Origin: Microglena sp. YARC
Taxonomy: Eukaryota > Chlorophyta > Chlorophyceae > Chlamydomonadales > Chlamydomonadaceae
Assembly (NCBI GenBank): GCA_022414725.1
Contig: CM039462.1
Span: forward strand, 120,644,750 to 120,708,749
DNA length: 64,000 nt
Direction of reading: 5' to 3'
Shown here one piece after another: positions 1-8,667 of the stretch. Numbering within the stretch: position 1 is the stretch's first letter; every line of letters starts with the position of its first letter. A model generated the notes under the pieces. It was not told where the DNA came from, did no database searches, and was given only the letters and a program-made list of their open reading frames with translations. A program made the position numbers and the translations under genes.

Positions 1-260
1 TCGCGGTCGATCAGCAGTGTCACGGCGGCAATACCGTCTTCGAGAGTGCCCATGCCGTACGCCTCGTGATTACCCATAACGACGAACACCTCCTCGAATA
101 GCTGAGAGCAGTGCTCGAGGAATGCGACGTACTCGCTTTCAGACGGACTGCCCAAATCTCCGGCCAGAACCAGGAGCGGCGCCTCGATTTTCGAAGGGTC
201 GAGGCGAAACCCGGGAAAGTGCTCAAGGTGAAGATCGGACAAGACGTGAAAAAATGGCAT
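1..260 (-). CDS. Calcineurin-like metallophosphoesterase, N-terminal part (runs off the window)
   Basis: The frame opens at an ATG at 260 and stays open to base 1, so only the first 86 or so residues are present. It shows three metal-binding motifs of the calcineurin-like family in order: SDLHLE near residue 8, AGDLGSP near residue 34 and GNHEAYG near residue 63. The family hydrolyses phosphomono- or diesters at a two-metal centre; the substrate here is unknown. A damaged second copy at 35939-36727 extends further and includes the later VHGHTH motif, which supports the assignment. The neighbour upstream on the same strand is the DUF5767-like gene, with a Fanzor-type 3-prime end remnant between them. 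Confidence 0.82.
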   Translation of the reverse strand, partial: MPFFHVLSDLHLEHFPGFRLDPSKIEAPLLVLAGDLGSPSESEYVAFLEHCSQLFEEVFVVMGNHEAYGMGTLEDGIAAVTLLIDR

Positions 261-300
261 ATCTATTTTTATTTACACAATTTATAATTGTTGTGCCACC

Positions 301-450
301 GTTAAATTTAAGCTACCCGTATATCCTCGAACCTATGAATTTCTTAGGGGGTCCGGGGGACATGTAGTAAGAAAGACAATGAATTCTCCATAGGGGGTCA
401 ACTCCCCCGGGGATGCTGTCCTTTACGAACATGGATTTTCTTTTCGAACT
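301..450 (-). mobile_element. Fanzor/TnpB-type element remnant: last codons plus 3-prime end block
   Basis: Read on the minus strand, the last codons give VRKENPCS and a TAA, matching the VRTENPCS ending of the better Fanzor-like remnants at 25434 and 57518. A noncoding block follows, ending in GATATACGGGTAGCTTAAAT. The same block occurs at 5394, 11191, 25271 and 57378. Only the extreme 3-prime end is left here. Confidence 0.6.
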
Positions 451-507
451 GGTTCACTACAAATATTTTTTGATGAGTCTGAGGAAGGTTTGTAATATAT
501 ATTCCCA
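448..507. repeat. R4 dispersed repeat fragment
   Basis: The stretch around TTCACTACAAATATTTTTTG followed by a GAGTCTGAGGAAGG-like tract recurs at 42705-42745, in reverse at 35707-35775 and at 48727-48775. It is often joined to R2 ends. No coding capacity is seen. Confidence 0.5.
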
Positions 508-1311
508 TTAAATGTCGATGGCCTTTTTGTTCGATGCAATGCGTGTGCCTGCAGCGGCACGCTTTCCCCCAGTTGCCTTGGTCTTGGTTCTTGTTGCATT
601 CTTTGCATTGGATGCGGGAGCCTTTATTGTTTCTTTGACAAGATCGTCAATTGAGCCAATGTCCATGCTATACCCAGGAGACAATGAGAATGTGGTTGTT
701 GTTGTAGGCGGAATGATGACTCGATCTCGATCAGTACTACTTCTAACAACGTCGCTTTTTACAGCAACGTCACTCTTGCTTTCGAATACATCGCTCTGTA
801 GCTCGCGCAGGATTTCGTCCACGTTCTTGGGTCCGCGCATGAAGTTCTGAGGAGGTGCGGGAGGATGATGTGGCTTAATTCGGATGTCTCCTCCTCCTCC
901 TCCTCCTCCCCCTCCTAGTCCGAACATGGATCCGATAGCTCCCATGATACCTCCTCCGCCTCCCGAACGTGGTGGGGGAGGAGGTCGGTGGCTTCCTTGA
1001 CTACTAGCATTAGGGTTGTTCATAGTGTCGAGCGTCGCCTTTGTGAACTGTCGCATGAGGTCAGGGTTTCGCTTCAAGACATCCCCAAGATCGGGCATGT
1101 TGCTAGAGCGGAACATCGAATTTGTCAAGTGGAACATGAGCCCGCTGCCTCCTACCATCATCATCAGGTTAATCTCCGGGGCAATCTTGGCCTTGCCACG
1201 GTACTTCAAAAAGAGCTCCTCGAACACGTCCTCGTAGTCGTCCAGCTTCTCGTTGATTGAATCAGACCATCCGCTCAGCTTAACGTCGAAAGGGTCGAAC
1301 TTGTTGTTCAT
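508..1311 (-). CDS. DUF5767-like giant-virus protein, C-terminal part
   Basis: This 267-residue frame starts [18 protein letters not shown] and continues with a conserved block containing MFHLTNSMF and a [11 protein letters not shown] helix. It matches, as I recall it, a family conserved in many nucleocytoplasmic large DNA viruses and called DUF5767. A Gly-rich and Pro-rich linker (residues about 108-150) and a basic tail follow. In the family this block normally continues directly from the segment encoded by 1315-1983. Here one TAA (1315-1317) separates the two, and this part has its own ATG two codons later. Function is unknown. It may be made separately, or the pair may be a broken gene. 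Confidence 0.65.
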   Translation of the reverse strand: MNNKFDPFDVKLSGWSDSINEKLDDYEDVFEELFLKYRGKAKIAPEINLMMMVGGSGLMFHLTNSMFRSSNMPDLGDVLKRNPDLMRQFTKATLDTMNNPNASSQGSHRPPPPPRSGGGGGIMGAIGSMFGLGGGGGGGGGDIRIKPHHPPAPPQNFMRGPKNVDEILRELQSDVFESKSDVAVKSDVVRSSTDRDRVIIPPTTTTTFSLSPGYSMDIGSIDDLVKETIKAPASNAKNATRTKTKATGGKRAAAGTRIASNKKAIDI

Positions 1312-1314
1312 AAA

Positions 1315-1983
1315 TTATATTCCTGTGACACAGGCCACGAGCATGCGCCTCTGGAAACGAACGCTCACGTCTATGTCGCGGTTCTGCTTCAGACGCTCGT
1401 ACTCTGCCTCGATATTCTCTAGCGGGTCGTTCATGGTGTAGCGCCGGGGAAGGTGTGCGCCTTTCTGTTCCATACTGTCCAATCGGTAAATGAGCTGCTT
1501 CTTTTTGGTCTCATCCTCTTTCGTAGGTTTGTTGTAGCCTCCTCCTCCGCTATCATAAGAGTCGGCACGACCCCGTCCGCTACCCATATGTGTTCGGTCG
1601 TGGTTCCTACTACGCGAAGCTTTTGATCCAGATGAGGACGCATCAGATTCCGACATAATGCTACAATTGTCGTCACTGATGCTGATTTTATCAGCGAGCC
1701 CCCCCCCGATGATGCTAGGAATATTGTTGTGGTTCATAAAGCCACCTGTGTTCATATGGACTGGCTTATTATTAGTGTTCGTGTGTGTCATGTCGATCAG
1801 TTCGTCTACACTGTCTGCATCTCCTCCGATATCTCTAACGGACATGGAGCACACGGACGATGTCCGGGATACGATAGTTGGCTGATACTGTTGCTGTGGT
1901 GGTGGTGGTCTGGGTGCGTTGTACGCGGTATTGGTTTTGTTTGAGTCGTGCAACAGACTGATATGCACTGGCGGGGGATGCAT
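1315..1983 (-). CDS. DUF5767-like giant-virus protein, N-terminal part
   Basis: The ATG at 1983 (MHPPPVHISL) is preferred; an upstream ATG at 2226 would run through the neighbouring membrane protein gene. The first 150 residues are low-complexity and Ser/Asn/Gly-rich. The last 75 form a charged helical block, with motifs such as YRLDSMEQKGAHLPRR, EYERLKQNRD and a SVRFQRRMLVACVTGI ending. In related viral proteins that block leads straight into the FDPFD segment found in 508-1311. The frame stops one codon before a TTT-ATG start of the next part. A garbled inverted copy lies at 34141-34745. Confidence 0.55.
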   Translation of the reverse strand: MHPPPVHISLLHDSNKTNTAYNAPRPPPPQQQYQPTIVSRTSSVCSMSVRDIGGDADSVDELIDMTHTNTNNKPVHMNTGGFMNHNNIPSIIGGGLADKISISDDNCSIMSESDASSSGSKASRSRNHDRTHMGSGRGRADSYDSGGGGYNKPTKEDETKKKQLIYRLDSMEQKGAHLPRRYTMNDPLENIEAEYERLKQNRDIDVSVRFQRRMLVACVTGI

Positions 1984-2126
1984 ACTGGTTTGATCGAGTT
2001 TAGAGTTGGAAAGCAGGTCAATCCTGGAAAAACATCCATGTTTGTTTATTTGTTGTTGTTGTCTACACAACAAGTATCTGGATATTGTTTTTTTTTTTTT
2101 ATGCTTCTGACCAAACGCGAGAAAAT

Positions 2127-2444
2127 TCAAACAAGTTGGTCGATCGTGAAGGATCCCATGGAGATGGTCACTATCGCGATGGTGAATGCCCACACGATGG
2201 TAAGGATCGCCACGATCCACGACCATGCGTGGCAGTGACCGTGGATCATGCAGTTGATCGAATAGACTCCTAGGAAGAATGGAAGCATTAGGAGAAGGGC
2301 GATGAGCAGTCTGTAGGCAAAGTTGTAGGGGACTCTGATGTACTTCTTCTCATTTACATTGTAGGTGTACATATCAAAGGGTAGCAACACAATGATGATC
2401 AGTGATACGTAGCCTACTAGGGCTACTACTGCTGGCTGAGACAT
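2127..2444 (-). CDS. Small multi-pass membrane protein of a kind common in large DNA viruses
   Basis: There are three or four hydrophobic segments: VVALVGYVSLIIIVLLPF near the N-terminus, LLIALLLMLPFFLGVYSIN, and WIVAILTIVWAFTIAIVTI. The phrase GVYSINCMIHGHCHAWSW, with two Cys between membrane helices, resembles small membrane proteins recurrent in mimi- and phycodnavirus-like genomes; they are often virion components but have no known activity. The start at 2444 (MSQPAVV) is chosen because it begins just before the first helix. An in-frame ATG at 2495 would add 17 residues. It shares the strand with the DUF5767-like gene downstream and the D5-like gene upstream. Confidence 0.6.
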   Translation of the reverse strand: MSQPAVVALVGYVSLIIIVLLPFDMYTYNVNEKKYIRVPYNFAYRLLIALLLMLPFFLGVYSINCMIHGHCHAWSWIVAILTIVWAFTIAIVTISMGSFTIDQLV

Positions 2445-2498
2445 CTTCAACCCCAAAAGGGCGATGTCTTTATGGGATGTTAAGGATGGCGCCATTGT

Positions 2499-2506
2499 TC
2501 AATTTT
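2499..2506 (-). promoter_or_regulatory. AAAATTGA octamer, possible early promoter
   Basis: The minus strand reads AAAATTGA here, 55 bases upstream of the 2444 start. This is the core of the mimivirus early promoter and the spacing is in the known range. By chance an 8-mer should occur about twice in this window on both strands, so position is the only support. Confidence 0.2.
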
Positions 2507-2549
2507 CTTATTATCATACATATATCGTACACCGAACTTTTTTTGTAGT

Positions 2550-4446
2550 TCACTCAAGTGGCGATGGTGTATCCTGGACGTCGTTGTTGTTTTCGCAGTA
2601 GACCGAGAGGTCCACTCCCATCACAAACTTGGCGTTAGCGACGAACGTCCCGGTTGCGCCTCTGGGGTACCTGAGCGTGGTCTTGTTAATAATAACGCAC
2701 GACATAGATTTCAGGTGGTTCTTGAAGTCTCCTTTGGCGATGGCGCGGTGTCCCGTTTTTCGGCAGTATTCCTTGTACGTCTCCATGAAGTCCACGTACA
2801 GCATGTACAGCTCCGGGTCAAAGATGAGTCTGCCGCTACGGAGGAAGGATATCATCGAGTTGACGCTCTCACTGAGCTCATCCTTGGCGCGGTGGAATTC
2901 TGAAGGCAAGTGGAGCCAAACGTTATCAAGCGCGTACAATCGGACAGCCTTGAGGTACGACCTGTTGGTGCGTCTTAGGATACACCCCATCTCCCGAGAG
3001 AGCTTCTGCCCCAGGAGCATGTCTCCTCTGGTCACACAGTGGTCGAATTCGAAGAGCACGATGCGCCGATTGATGCTACCGGAGTTGTCCACCCAACCTG
3101 GAACCTCATTGCCAGCTAGAATTCCGGGCACCTTCCACTGGATGGTGCGCGCTGTCGAGTACTTCACGGCGACCTGTAAGGTCTCTCCAGACACCACGCT
3201 CTGGAATTCGGCCTGTTCTAGAGCGATGTCCGATTAGATCTCCGGTCCGATAAAGATGAGTTTTTCGTCAAGCGCGGACAACCCGAACTTCTTCTCGATG
3301 TTGTTCGATAACACACCAACGTCATGTGCGTCGTAGATCTCCCTGCACACGCGTGTGAGAATGGTGCTCTTGCCGGTGCTCGCGGCTCCCTTCAGGTATG
3401 GGAGGACCTGCCACTCATCAAGTTCACCCACCTCGTAGATAAGCCGTCCAATGAAGACGTACATCCACCAGCTGACATCGGGACTCATCTTCTGGAAATC
3501 GAGAATGCTCTGTAGGTAGGGTGTCGGCGGCTGCCAATCCTCGTCGGTTTCTTCCTCGTCGCATGGGAAGTCGAGGTCGAAGTACTTCGACGCCACGACG
3601 TCATCTCCCCGCTCGCTCATTTTTTCGTAGGGCACGTAAGTATCAGTGGGGGCAAAGTACACACCACCCTTGAACGAGAAGACATGGCGGTCGCGCACTA
3701 GGTCGGGGAACTGCACGTCCCTGCAACACGTGAGGTGATCCACAACGGCGTTGATGTTGGTCCTCACGCTAGTCAGGTTGAGCCACATGTCGAAATTGAG
3801 TTCCTTTTGCGTATTCTGGTAGACGAACTCCTTGATGGTGCACACCCGGCGCCACGCGTACGTGCACAAGTTGTCATCTGTGTACCTCACGGCGTAGCAC
3901 TCACCCCCGTTGTTTGGTGTAGGCTGTTCAGGATGTACATGAGCAGTTGCTGGACCTTGTTGGCGTTTTCGATGCTCTGTGGTGAGAAGCGAGCGACGCT
4001 GGACATGATGTCCTCGTTCAACCTTTTTGTTTGTTCTTCGTCCACCAAGTCGTCATTGTCGCTCTCACGTTTTTGTACCCTATCGACATTTCGAAGACTG
4101 GTAATACTGGCCCTGATGCTTTCCGTGGTGTGCCGTGCGTAGTAGAGGAACTCGAGCAGTTTTTGCACCATGCGTTTTTCGGACGCCGACGCTTTCTTGT
4201 CAAAGACAGCCCCGTGCGCTGCTTCGCAGCACCGGTCTATTACACTGTCGTTTCCCCGGTATCGGAGCCGTTGTCTCCTCCTCCTCCTGCATAGTGATTC
4301 AGTGGTCGGAGCAGATCCAGCATCTCGTTCACCTTTTGCAGAATATGCGTCTGCGAGCCTCTGATGACGTCGCACGCTCCGTTGATCTCGTTCCTCCAAG
4401 CGGATGACGATGACTCATTTTCCGAGTCTTCGGGAGAGCGACTCAT
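2550..4446 (-). pseudogene. D5-like superfamily 3 helicase (primase-helicase C-terminal part), broken
   Basis: D5-family proteins are hexameric SF3 helicases that unwind DNA during viral replication. The reading starts at 4446 (MSRSPEDSEN). It changes frame near 4250, beside a GGA repeat, and again near 3910, then runs to an in-frame TAA at 3234-3236 and continues open to 2550. The middle part has the D5 N-like block (RYTDDNLCTYAW, FSFKGGVYF), Walker A GAASTGKST near 3380 and LIFIGPEI. Directly after the stop come ALEQAEFQSVVSGE and GILAGNEVPGW, the normal continuation in this family. No primase domain is visible upstream, so the product would be short. There is no second copy in the window. 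The lesions suggest a dead gene, but sequencing error could explain the two frameshifts. Confidence 0.78.
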
Positions 4447-4502
4447 GGCGTGAATTGATGTATCAACCGTGAATTGATATATATATCATTGGTTGGTGAT
4501 AA

Positions 4503-4736
4503 TCAGAGCCCCTTTACACCCATCATTGCACGCACAATTATCAGGAACACGATAGAGTGCAGGACCACGCAAATGTAGCTTGGTCCACCTGATGCGTTCC
4601 TGATTCCCTTGTACACCAATGAGGTGGCATGATATGTCAGTGGCAGAGAGATGACGATGAACACGATTGCTGAGTACAGAGAGTACCGCCACTTGTCGGC
4701 GGACGAGGGAATTTCGATTGGTTGAGGTCCTCCCAT
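4503..4736 (-). CDS. Small membrane protein with two hydrophobic segments
   Basis: This is a 77-residue protein. KWRYSLYSAIVFIVISLPLTYHATSLVY and a later SYICVVLHSIVFLIIVRAMM-type segment form two membrane helices joined by a Gly/Pro loop. The layout, with a KW(R/K)YS start and a Pro-Thr-Tyr at the end of helix one, resembles a small membrane protein family widespread in large DNA viruses of algae and amoebae. Function is unknown; related proteins are generally virion-associated. It lies immediately upstream of the D5-like gene on the same strand, with the AT-rich run TATATATATCATTGG between them. Confidence 0.6.
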   Translation of the reverse strand: MGGPQPIEIPSSADKWRYSLYSAIVFIVISLPLTYHATSLVYKGIRNASGGPSYICVVLHSIVFLIIVRAMMGVKGL

Positions 4737-5392
4737 TTTTTTGATGTACTGTAAATGGTATTTTTTCCCCCGGGTTGAGACCGACCTTGGGAAGAATTTT
4801 CAAAGAGGATGTTTATGTGACAAATGCGAGAGTAGAGCGACTGATGTTCGTAAACACAGAAGTTTTACCCAAGTCAGAAACCATTCTTAACGCCAATTTT
4901 CTAACGGCGATGTCGTACATTTATTTCCATCTGATACATGTTTCATTCTACTGTTCCGCCGACTGTAGACCACTTAGGGGTAAGGTTGTACAATAAACGT
5001 AAAGGCGCACAAGAGAAGCACAAGCGGCAGAGTGGCCTTGTTGCTACGATCCGCTGAGATTCAGCCCTTGTTCGAAAGATGGCTTCTACAGTCGGAGACG
5101 CAATTTGTGGGACGCCCTACCGGTGACCCTTGAACCCAATGGGCAGATCAGCTAAAGGCGAGTACATTTTTTGCCCTTCATCTCTGTATTTCAGCATTTA
5201 AGCTGGCCCAAAGGATAACAAGGCAAGCTGCTTACAAACCCTGGTGGGTCGGTCGGTTTAGCGCTCTTTAGTTTGCTCAAGCGGAAATATCGCTGCATGT
5301 GCCCAATAATTCCAGATGTAGCAGATATATTTGATTACAGTAACGCTTTGAAAAGGTTGCAACAGTTGACTCGTTTGCTTTCCGAAAATAAG
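4737..5392. other. Gene-poor interval with repeat debris
   Basis: No convincing gene is seen. A fragment RIFKEDVYVT near 4793-4820 also occurs in the small ORF at 62274. An R3 right end occupies 4867-4977. A stretch near 5098-5145 (GACGCAATTTGTGG, then TGACCCTTGAACCCAATG) recurs at 17472-17505. Confidence 0.5.
4867..4977. repeat. R3 inverted-repeat element, right-end fragment
   Basis: The segment from ACCCAAGTCAGAAACC to the terminal CCGCCGACTGTA recurs at 37330-37437 and, inverted, at 53063-53150. The outer end is the reverse complement of TACAGTCGGCGGAACAGTAA, the R3 terminus. Confidence 0.6.
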
Positions 5393-5393
5393 T

Positions 5394-5480
5394 AGGACAG
5401 CAGCCCCGGGGGAGTTGACCCCTATGATACCCCTAAGGAGAATTCATAGGTTCGAGGATATACGGGTAGCTTAAATTCAA
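5394..5480 (+). mobile_element. Fanzor-type 3-prime end block, isolated
   Basis: It begins AGGACAGCAGCCCCGGGGGA and ends at the conserved GATATACGGGTAGCTTAAAT. It matches the noncoding block that follows the Fanzor-like tails at 11191, 25433 and 57517. No protein remnant precedes it. It abuts, and seems to cut, the TauE-like gene at 5481. Confidence 0.6.
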
Positions 5481-5569
5481 CGGGTGATCGTTAGGATACC
5501 TGCACCAATGCCTGTGATACCCATCGCTAACCCTACAACAATTCCGATCAGCGAATACAAAAGATACAT
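5481..5569 (-). pseudogene. TauE/SafE-like membrane protein, N-terminal fragment
   Basis: From an ATG at 5569 the frame reads MYLLYSLIGIVVGLAMG, then ITGIGAGIL. This is the glycine-rich first helix of TauE/SafE permeases, which export sulfite or organosulfur anions. The frame is lost at the Fanzor-type end block (5394-5480). The fuller copy at 36912-37242 continues past this point, so the copy here looks truncated by an insertion or rearrangement. Confidence 0.5.
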
Positions 5570-5902
5570 TGTGATGTGATTTGGTACAGTGGTATAAAAA
5601 TAATACATCTGGAGACACAAATTTTGGGAGCTCTTCTCGAATAAAGTGGGACACCCCCAAGTCAGCGACCATTCTTAACTCCAGCGATGTCGTAACTTGG
5701 CAAGAAAGTGGGCCCTAGATAATTGGATCCTCCACCAATCCTCATGACTCTGCATTGCGATAAACAGTCCCGTCTCTACATCTTTGAGGGTGGATTTCAG
5801 GGCTGCGAGGGACTCTGCGTCTCGAGTGCGTTGTTGGATGTTTTCGAACTCCTTCTCCAGATAATTGAGGGCACGGAAAGGAGTTGGAGGCTGTCGATCA
5901 CG
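5570..5902. other. Interval with R3 debris and a possible extension of the SAP-like gene
   Basis: An R3-like piece (CAAGTCAGCGACCATTCTTAAC) lies near 5655-5695. Read on the minus strand in frame after the TGA at 5903, codons stay open and describe a coiled-coil-like stretch to about 5680, so the SAP-like gene may once have extended here. Confidence 0.4.
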
Positions 5903-7032
5903 TCACGCTTTCCTTGCGGCGGCAACGATACACTCTGCCTTCAGACAAAATACAGTTTCGCGCAGGCTTTCAGGCATGTCAGGGACCTCGTCAGGGTCGT
6001 GTATCTCGGCCCACCGCTTGATGGCGTCCGATTTGGCAGACTTACTCATCTTATCAGGATCGATGTAGTCGTCTTCATCATCTTCGGCGGCTCTCCATTT
6101 GTTGTCCAGAATAATCTTGTACTCGGTGTGGTCGAAGAAAAACCGCATCTGGTGCATCGAATTGGCGATGTCCTCTGGGTTTCCCACGGCATGGTCAATA
6201 AAGGCGCAGCACAAAATCGAATCCGTACGAAGATTGCACCCACGCTCTTTCAAGGCGCGCTCGAGAGTGAGCATGCGGTTGCTCGTCCCAATGATGGTCG
6301 CGGTAGCCTTCGCGACACCCCCACCTCTCCCGGAATTCACGTAAGCGTCACGGGTCATGCTCGCCGCGTAATAAAATTCTGAAAACACGCGCGAGTCCAC
6401 AATGGACAACTCCGCCAATGTAGTCGACAACAATACCTCGCGATTCTCTCTTCGATCATTTGAAGATAGTGGGGATGTCTCCTGCTTATCGACCGCAACA
6501 CGAGCCACGTCGCGGACAATGTAAAGAAGCTTGGGTGTCGCTGATTTGTACACGAGTTCGCAACGCAGCGTCAAGAGGTTCCTCTCGGTTACGCGATACT
6601 CAGACTTGGCCTTCGACACACAGATGCGAGCGTAGCGCATAGCCTTCATTTCGGAACGGAATTTGGCAGACAAGATGCACACGCGAGGGGGTCGAGAGAC
6701 ATCTTCAGTCTCTTTCAACCTCCTCCACAATGCCGCTTTGACACCGGAAACCCTCAGGCCACGATCGCGACACGCCTTCTTGAGAACATTCACCTTGCTA
6801 GTCTCTGTAAGACCCTCATACGCATCCTCTCGAACTCTGAATCGTTCACGAGGCGTCCATCGGGTTCCAACTTCTCTTGCAAAGCAAGGCTAAGCTCGGT
6901 GAACGCTACGTTGCCCACCAACATGAGGCTCGCGGCATCCTTTGAGACATCGCATACGCGACGGTACTTAGCATCGCTCTCTGAGAGATGAGACGCGATG
7001 ATGTAGAGGGGGCCTTCAGGGAGCAGTTCCAT
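5903..7032 (-). pseudogene. F-box-like/SAP-domain protein, frameshifted (copy 1)
   Basis: The first frame (from ATG 7032) begins MELLPEGPLYIIASHL, a weak F-box-like helix, and runs about 80 residues. The second frame (to 5903) holds a SAP-like helix-turn-helix with LKKACRDRGLRVSGVKAALW, a motif that binds AT-rich DNA. About 270 residues of unrecognised, basic then acidic sequence follow. The frames meet near 6830 with a one-base mismatch, so the gene is broken or mis-sequenced. At its TGA (5903-5905) copy 2 has TGG, and coiled-coil-like sequence continues beyond. The role is unknown; DNA or chromatin binding is an inference from the SAP motif. Confidence 0.55.
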
Positions 7033-7255
7033 GTTTTGTTAACATGGAATCAAAATCGTGTTCTATTTGTGTAACGTATTCAACAAAACTTTACACTGTA
7101 TTCCTATCAAAATCGTAAACAAAGACGCTGGGTTGAGCGTTTCAGACACCGGCCCCTGCAGAGCTCAAGGCCCACCCCACCTGACAGAGATGATGTACTA
7201 AAGGCTTGATAATCAAAATTTGTCAAAAATATTTGAAAACACTTGTGTATGCACG

Positions 7256-7864
7256 ATGAGCGAAGCGCAGAGGAATGTTTTCATTAAGGTTTACTTCGAC
7301 CTCCAGAAGTTCATTTTCAGCAACAAGATCATCGTCGCTGCCGCCGGATTTTCTATCGCCGTGGCTACCAACGACGCAGTAAAGAAACTGCTCAACTCCA
7401 TTATCATCCCATTGTTCGATTCCATAAAAAATATCTCCTTCGTGAGAAAAGCCCTCGGTGTGAAGATCTTCTCGATCATATTCGGTGTCCTGGGGACGTT
7501 GATCATATGGATGCTCACTATACTGCTTTGCTTTGTCCTGCTTGAATACTTTTTGAACAAGTCTATATTCGGTATGGTCACGACAATATCCGAAGACCAC
7601 AAGACAGAATTCGTCAAAGCCAAGGTGGAGGCCAAGAGAAACGATACCATTTCAAAGAAACTAGAAAGCATCAAACATGAGGAAAATAAGGTTGACGAAA
7701 TCCTTAAAATGTCAAAGAAATATGACGAACCGGTCGAAGATATTATACGACAAGAAATGCACGATGACCTGAGCAAGAAGACACAACAAAAACATAAACA
7801 AAAACAAGAAGAAAAACGTGAAAAGTCTCAATATTGGGATGATGGGTCGTACATGCTTGGGTAA
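7256..7864 (+). CDS. MscL-like small membrane protein with coiled-coil tail (copy 1)
   Basis: The start at 7256 (MSEAQRNVFI) is shared with copy 2; an ATG at 7220 is not. About 200 residues. Helix one is KFIFSNKIIVAAAGFSIAVA, followed by VKKLLNSIIIPLFDSI. Helix two is a long hydrophobic run around LGTLIIWMLTILLCFVLL. This helix, basic-Pro, helix layout resembles large-conductance mechanosensitive channels (MscL), and MscL homologues are known in several large DNA viruses. The C-terminal 100 residues are Lys/Glu-rich and probably coiled coil, longer than in bacterial MscL. The MscL label is tentative; membrane protein is sure. Confidence 0.55.
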   Translation: MSEAQRNVFIKVYFDLQKFIFSNKIIVAAAGFSIAVATNDAVKKLLNSIIIPLFDSIKNISFVRKALGVKIFSIIFGVLGTLIIWMLTILLCFVLLEYFLNKSIFGMVTTISEDHKTEFVKAKVEAKRNDTISKKLESIKHEENKVDEILKMSKKYDEPVEDIIRQEMHDDLSKKTQQKHKQKQEEKREKSQYWDDGSYMLG

Positions 7865-7872
7865 AACCATCT

Positions 7873-8000
7873 TCCTGCCTCCCGGCGGATTTTTTGAAAT
7901 TTCTACTCAGAATTTCACCTCAGCACAGAGGAATCACAAATCCGCTCCAAACCATGTTTCGCAACCAGTCAAAATCCGCCGGGAGGCAGAAACGCCCATT
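7873..8000. mobile_element. R1 miniature inverted-repeat element, left end truncated
   Basis: The segment runs from CCTGCCTCCCGGCGGATTTT to GGGAGGCAGAAACGCCCATT and includes the R1 core CCATGTTTCGCAACCAGTC. The outer left terminus AATGGGCGTT is missing here; it is present in the matching copy at 39977-40141. Confidence 0.75.
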
Positions 8001-8215
8001 CTGTCCTGGTGGCGGCAACGATACAGCACTCCACAATTATATCCAACGATACAGCACTCCCCTAAATAGATACTAAATTCAAAAATTCAAAAAAATCATT
8101 GCAGAAGATAGAGTGTAAAGTCTGATTTTGCAAGCTGTATTGTCTCACTTTGTTCATTCCCCTATGTTGTATTGTCGTGTGTTGTTTCTTTTTTTGTTTG
8201 TAGGTCGGGTCTTAG
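8001..8215. other. Intergenic interval, nothing recognised
   Basis: It contains a short direct repeat (ATACAGCACTCC twice, 8021-8060) and an AT-rich run before the next start. The corresponding interval of copy 2 (40142-40398) differs in the first half and lacks that repeat. Confidence 0.4.
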
Positions 8216-8665
8216 ATGAAAAACTATTTTAGCACGCTTATTCGTCGTCTTATTCACTCCGCTAACTCGATTGCATCGACTGTCATCATCAGTATGGTCA
8301 TGTACTTTGCGCACCGCTTGTTACAGCTTCAGTACTACCGGTACTGTCGGAGCGACTTGATTCGGATCATTTTCTTCAATCAATCCCCTATTTGCATGCA
8401 CGTGACGAGCATCCTCTCGATCGTGGAGACGGCTGGCAACCATGTCGTGAAGCATGTCATGGACAGCGTTCTCCATTGCGGGTTTTCCCTATCCACAGGC
8501 GATAACGCTGGGGCAACCTCGTCCTTCTTGGGCGCGCAACAACATTCGTACGGTGTTCCACAACAGAACACGCCGCTGAGCATTGGAATGCGTACAATAG
8601 CAGACATTGTGTGGAAGGCGTTGTTCCCATCTCGCTATGGTCACATCGACCAGGTGACTTCTTAA
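8216..8665 (+). CDS. Membrane-anchored protein with conserved Cys pair (copy 1)
   Basis: This is a 149-residue protein with a hydrophobic N-terminal segment (STVIISMVMYFAHRLL). The block CRSDLIRIIFFNQSPICMHV and an acidic-ended helix (ILSIVETAGNHVVK) follow; this arrangement is common in small membrane proteins of mimi- and phycodnavirus-like viruses. The C-terminal third is polar. Its stop lies two bases before the stop of the metacaspase on the opposite strand. Function unknown; virion membrane location is inferred from relatives. Confidence 0.6.
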   Translation: MKNYFSTLIRRLIHSANSIASTVIISMVMYFAHRLLQLQYYRYCRSDLIRIIFFNQSPICMHVTSILSIVETAGNHVVKHVMDSVLHCGFSLSTGDNAGATSSFLGAQQHSYGVPQQNTPLSIGMRTIADIVWKALFPSRYGHIDQVTS

Positions 8666-8667
8666 AA

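Noticed and set aside
122..367. Plus-strand frames opposite the phosphoesterase and DUF5767-like genes
   Set aside because: Shadows of conserved minus-strand genes with no protein features of their own.
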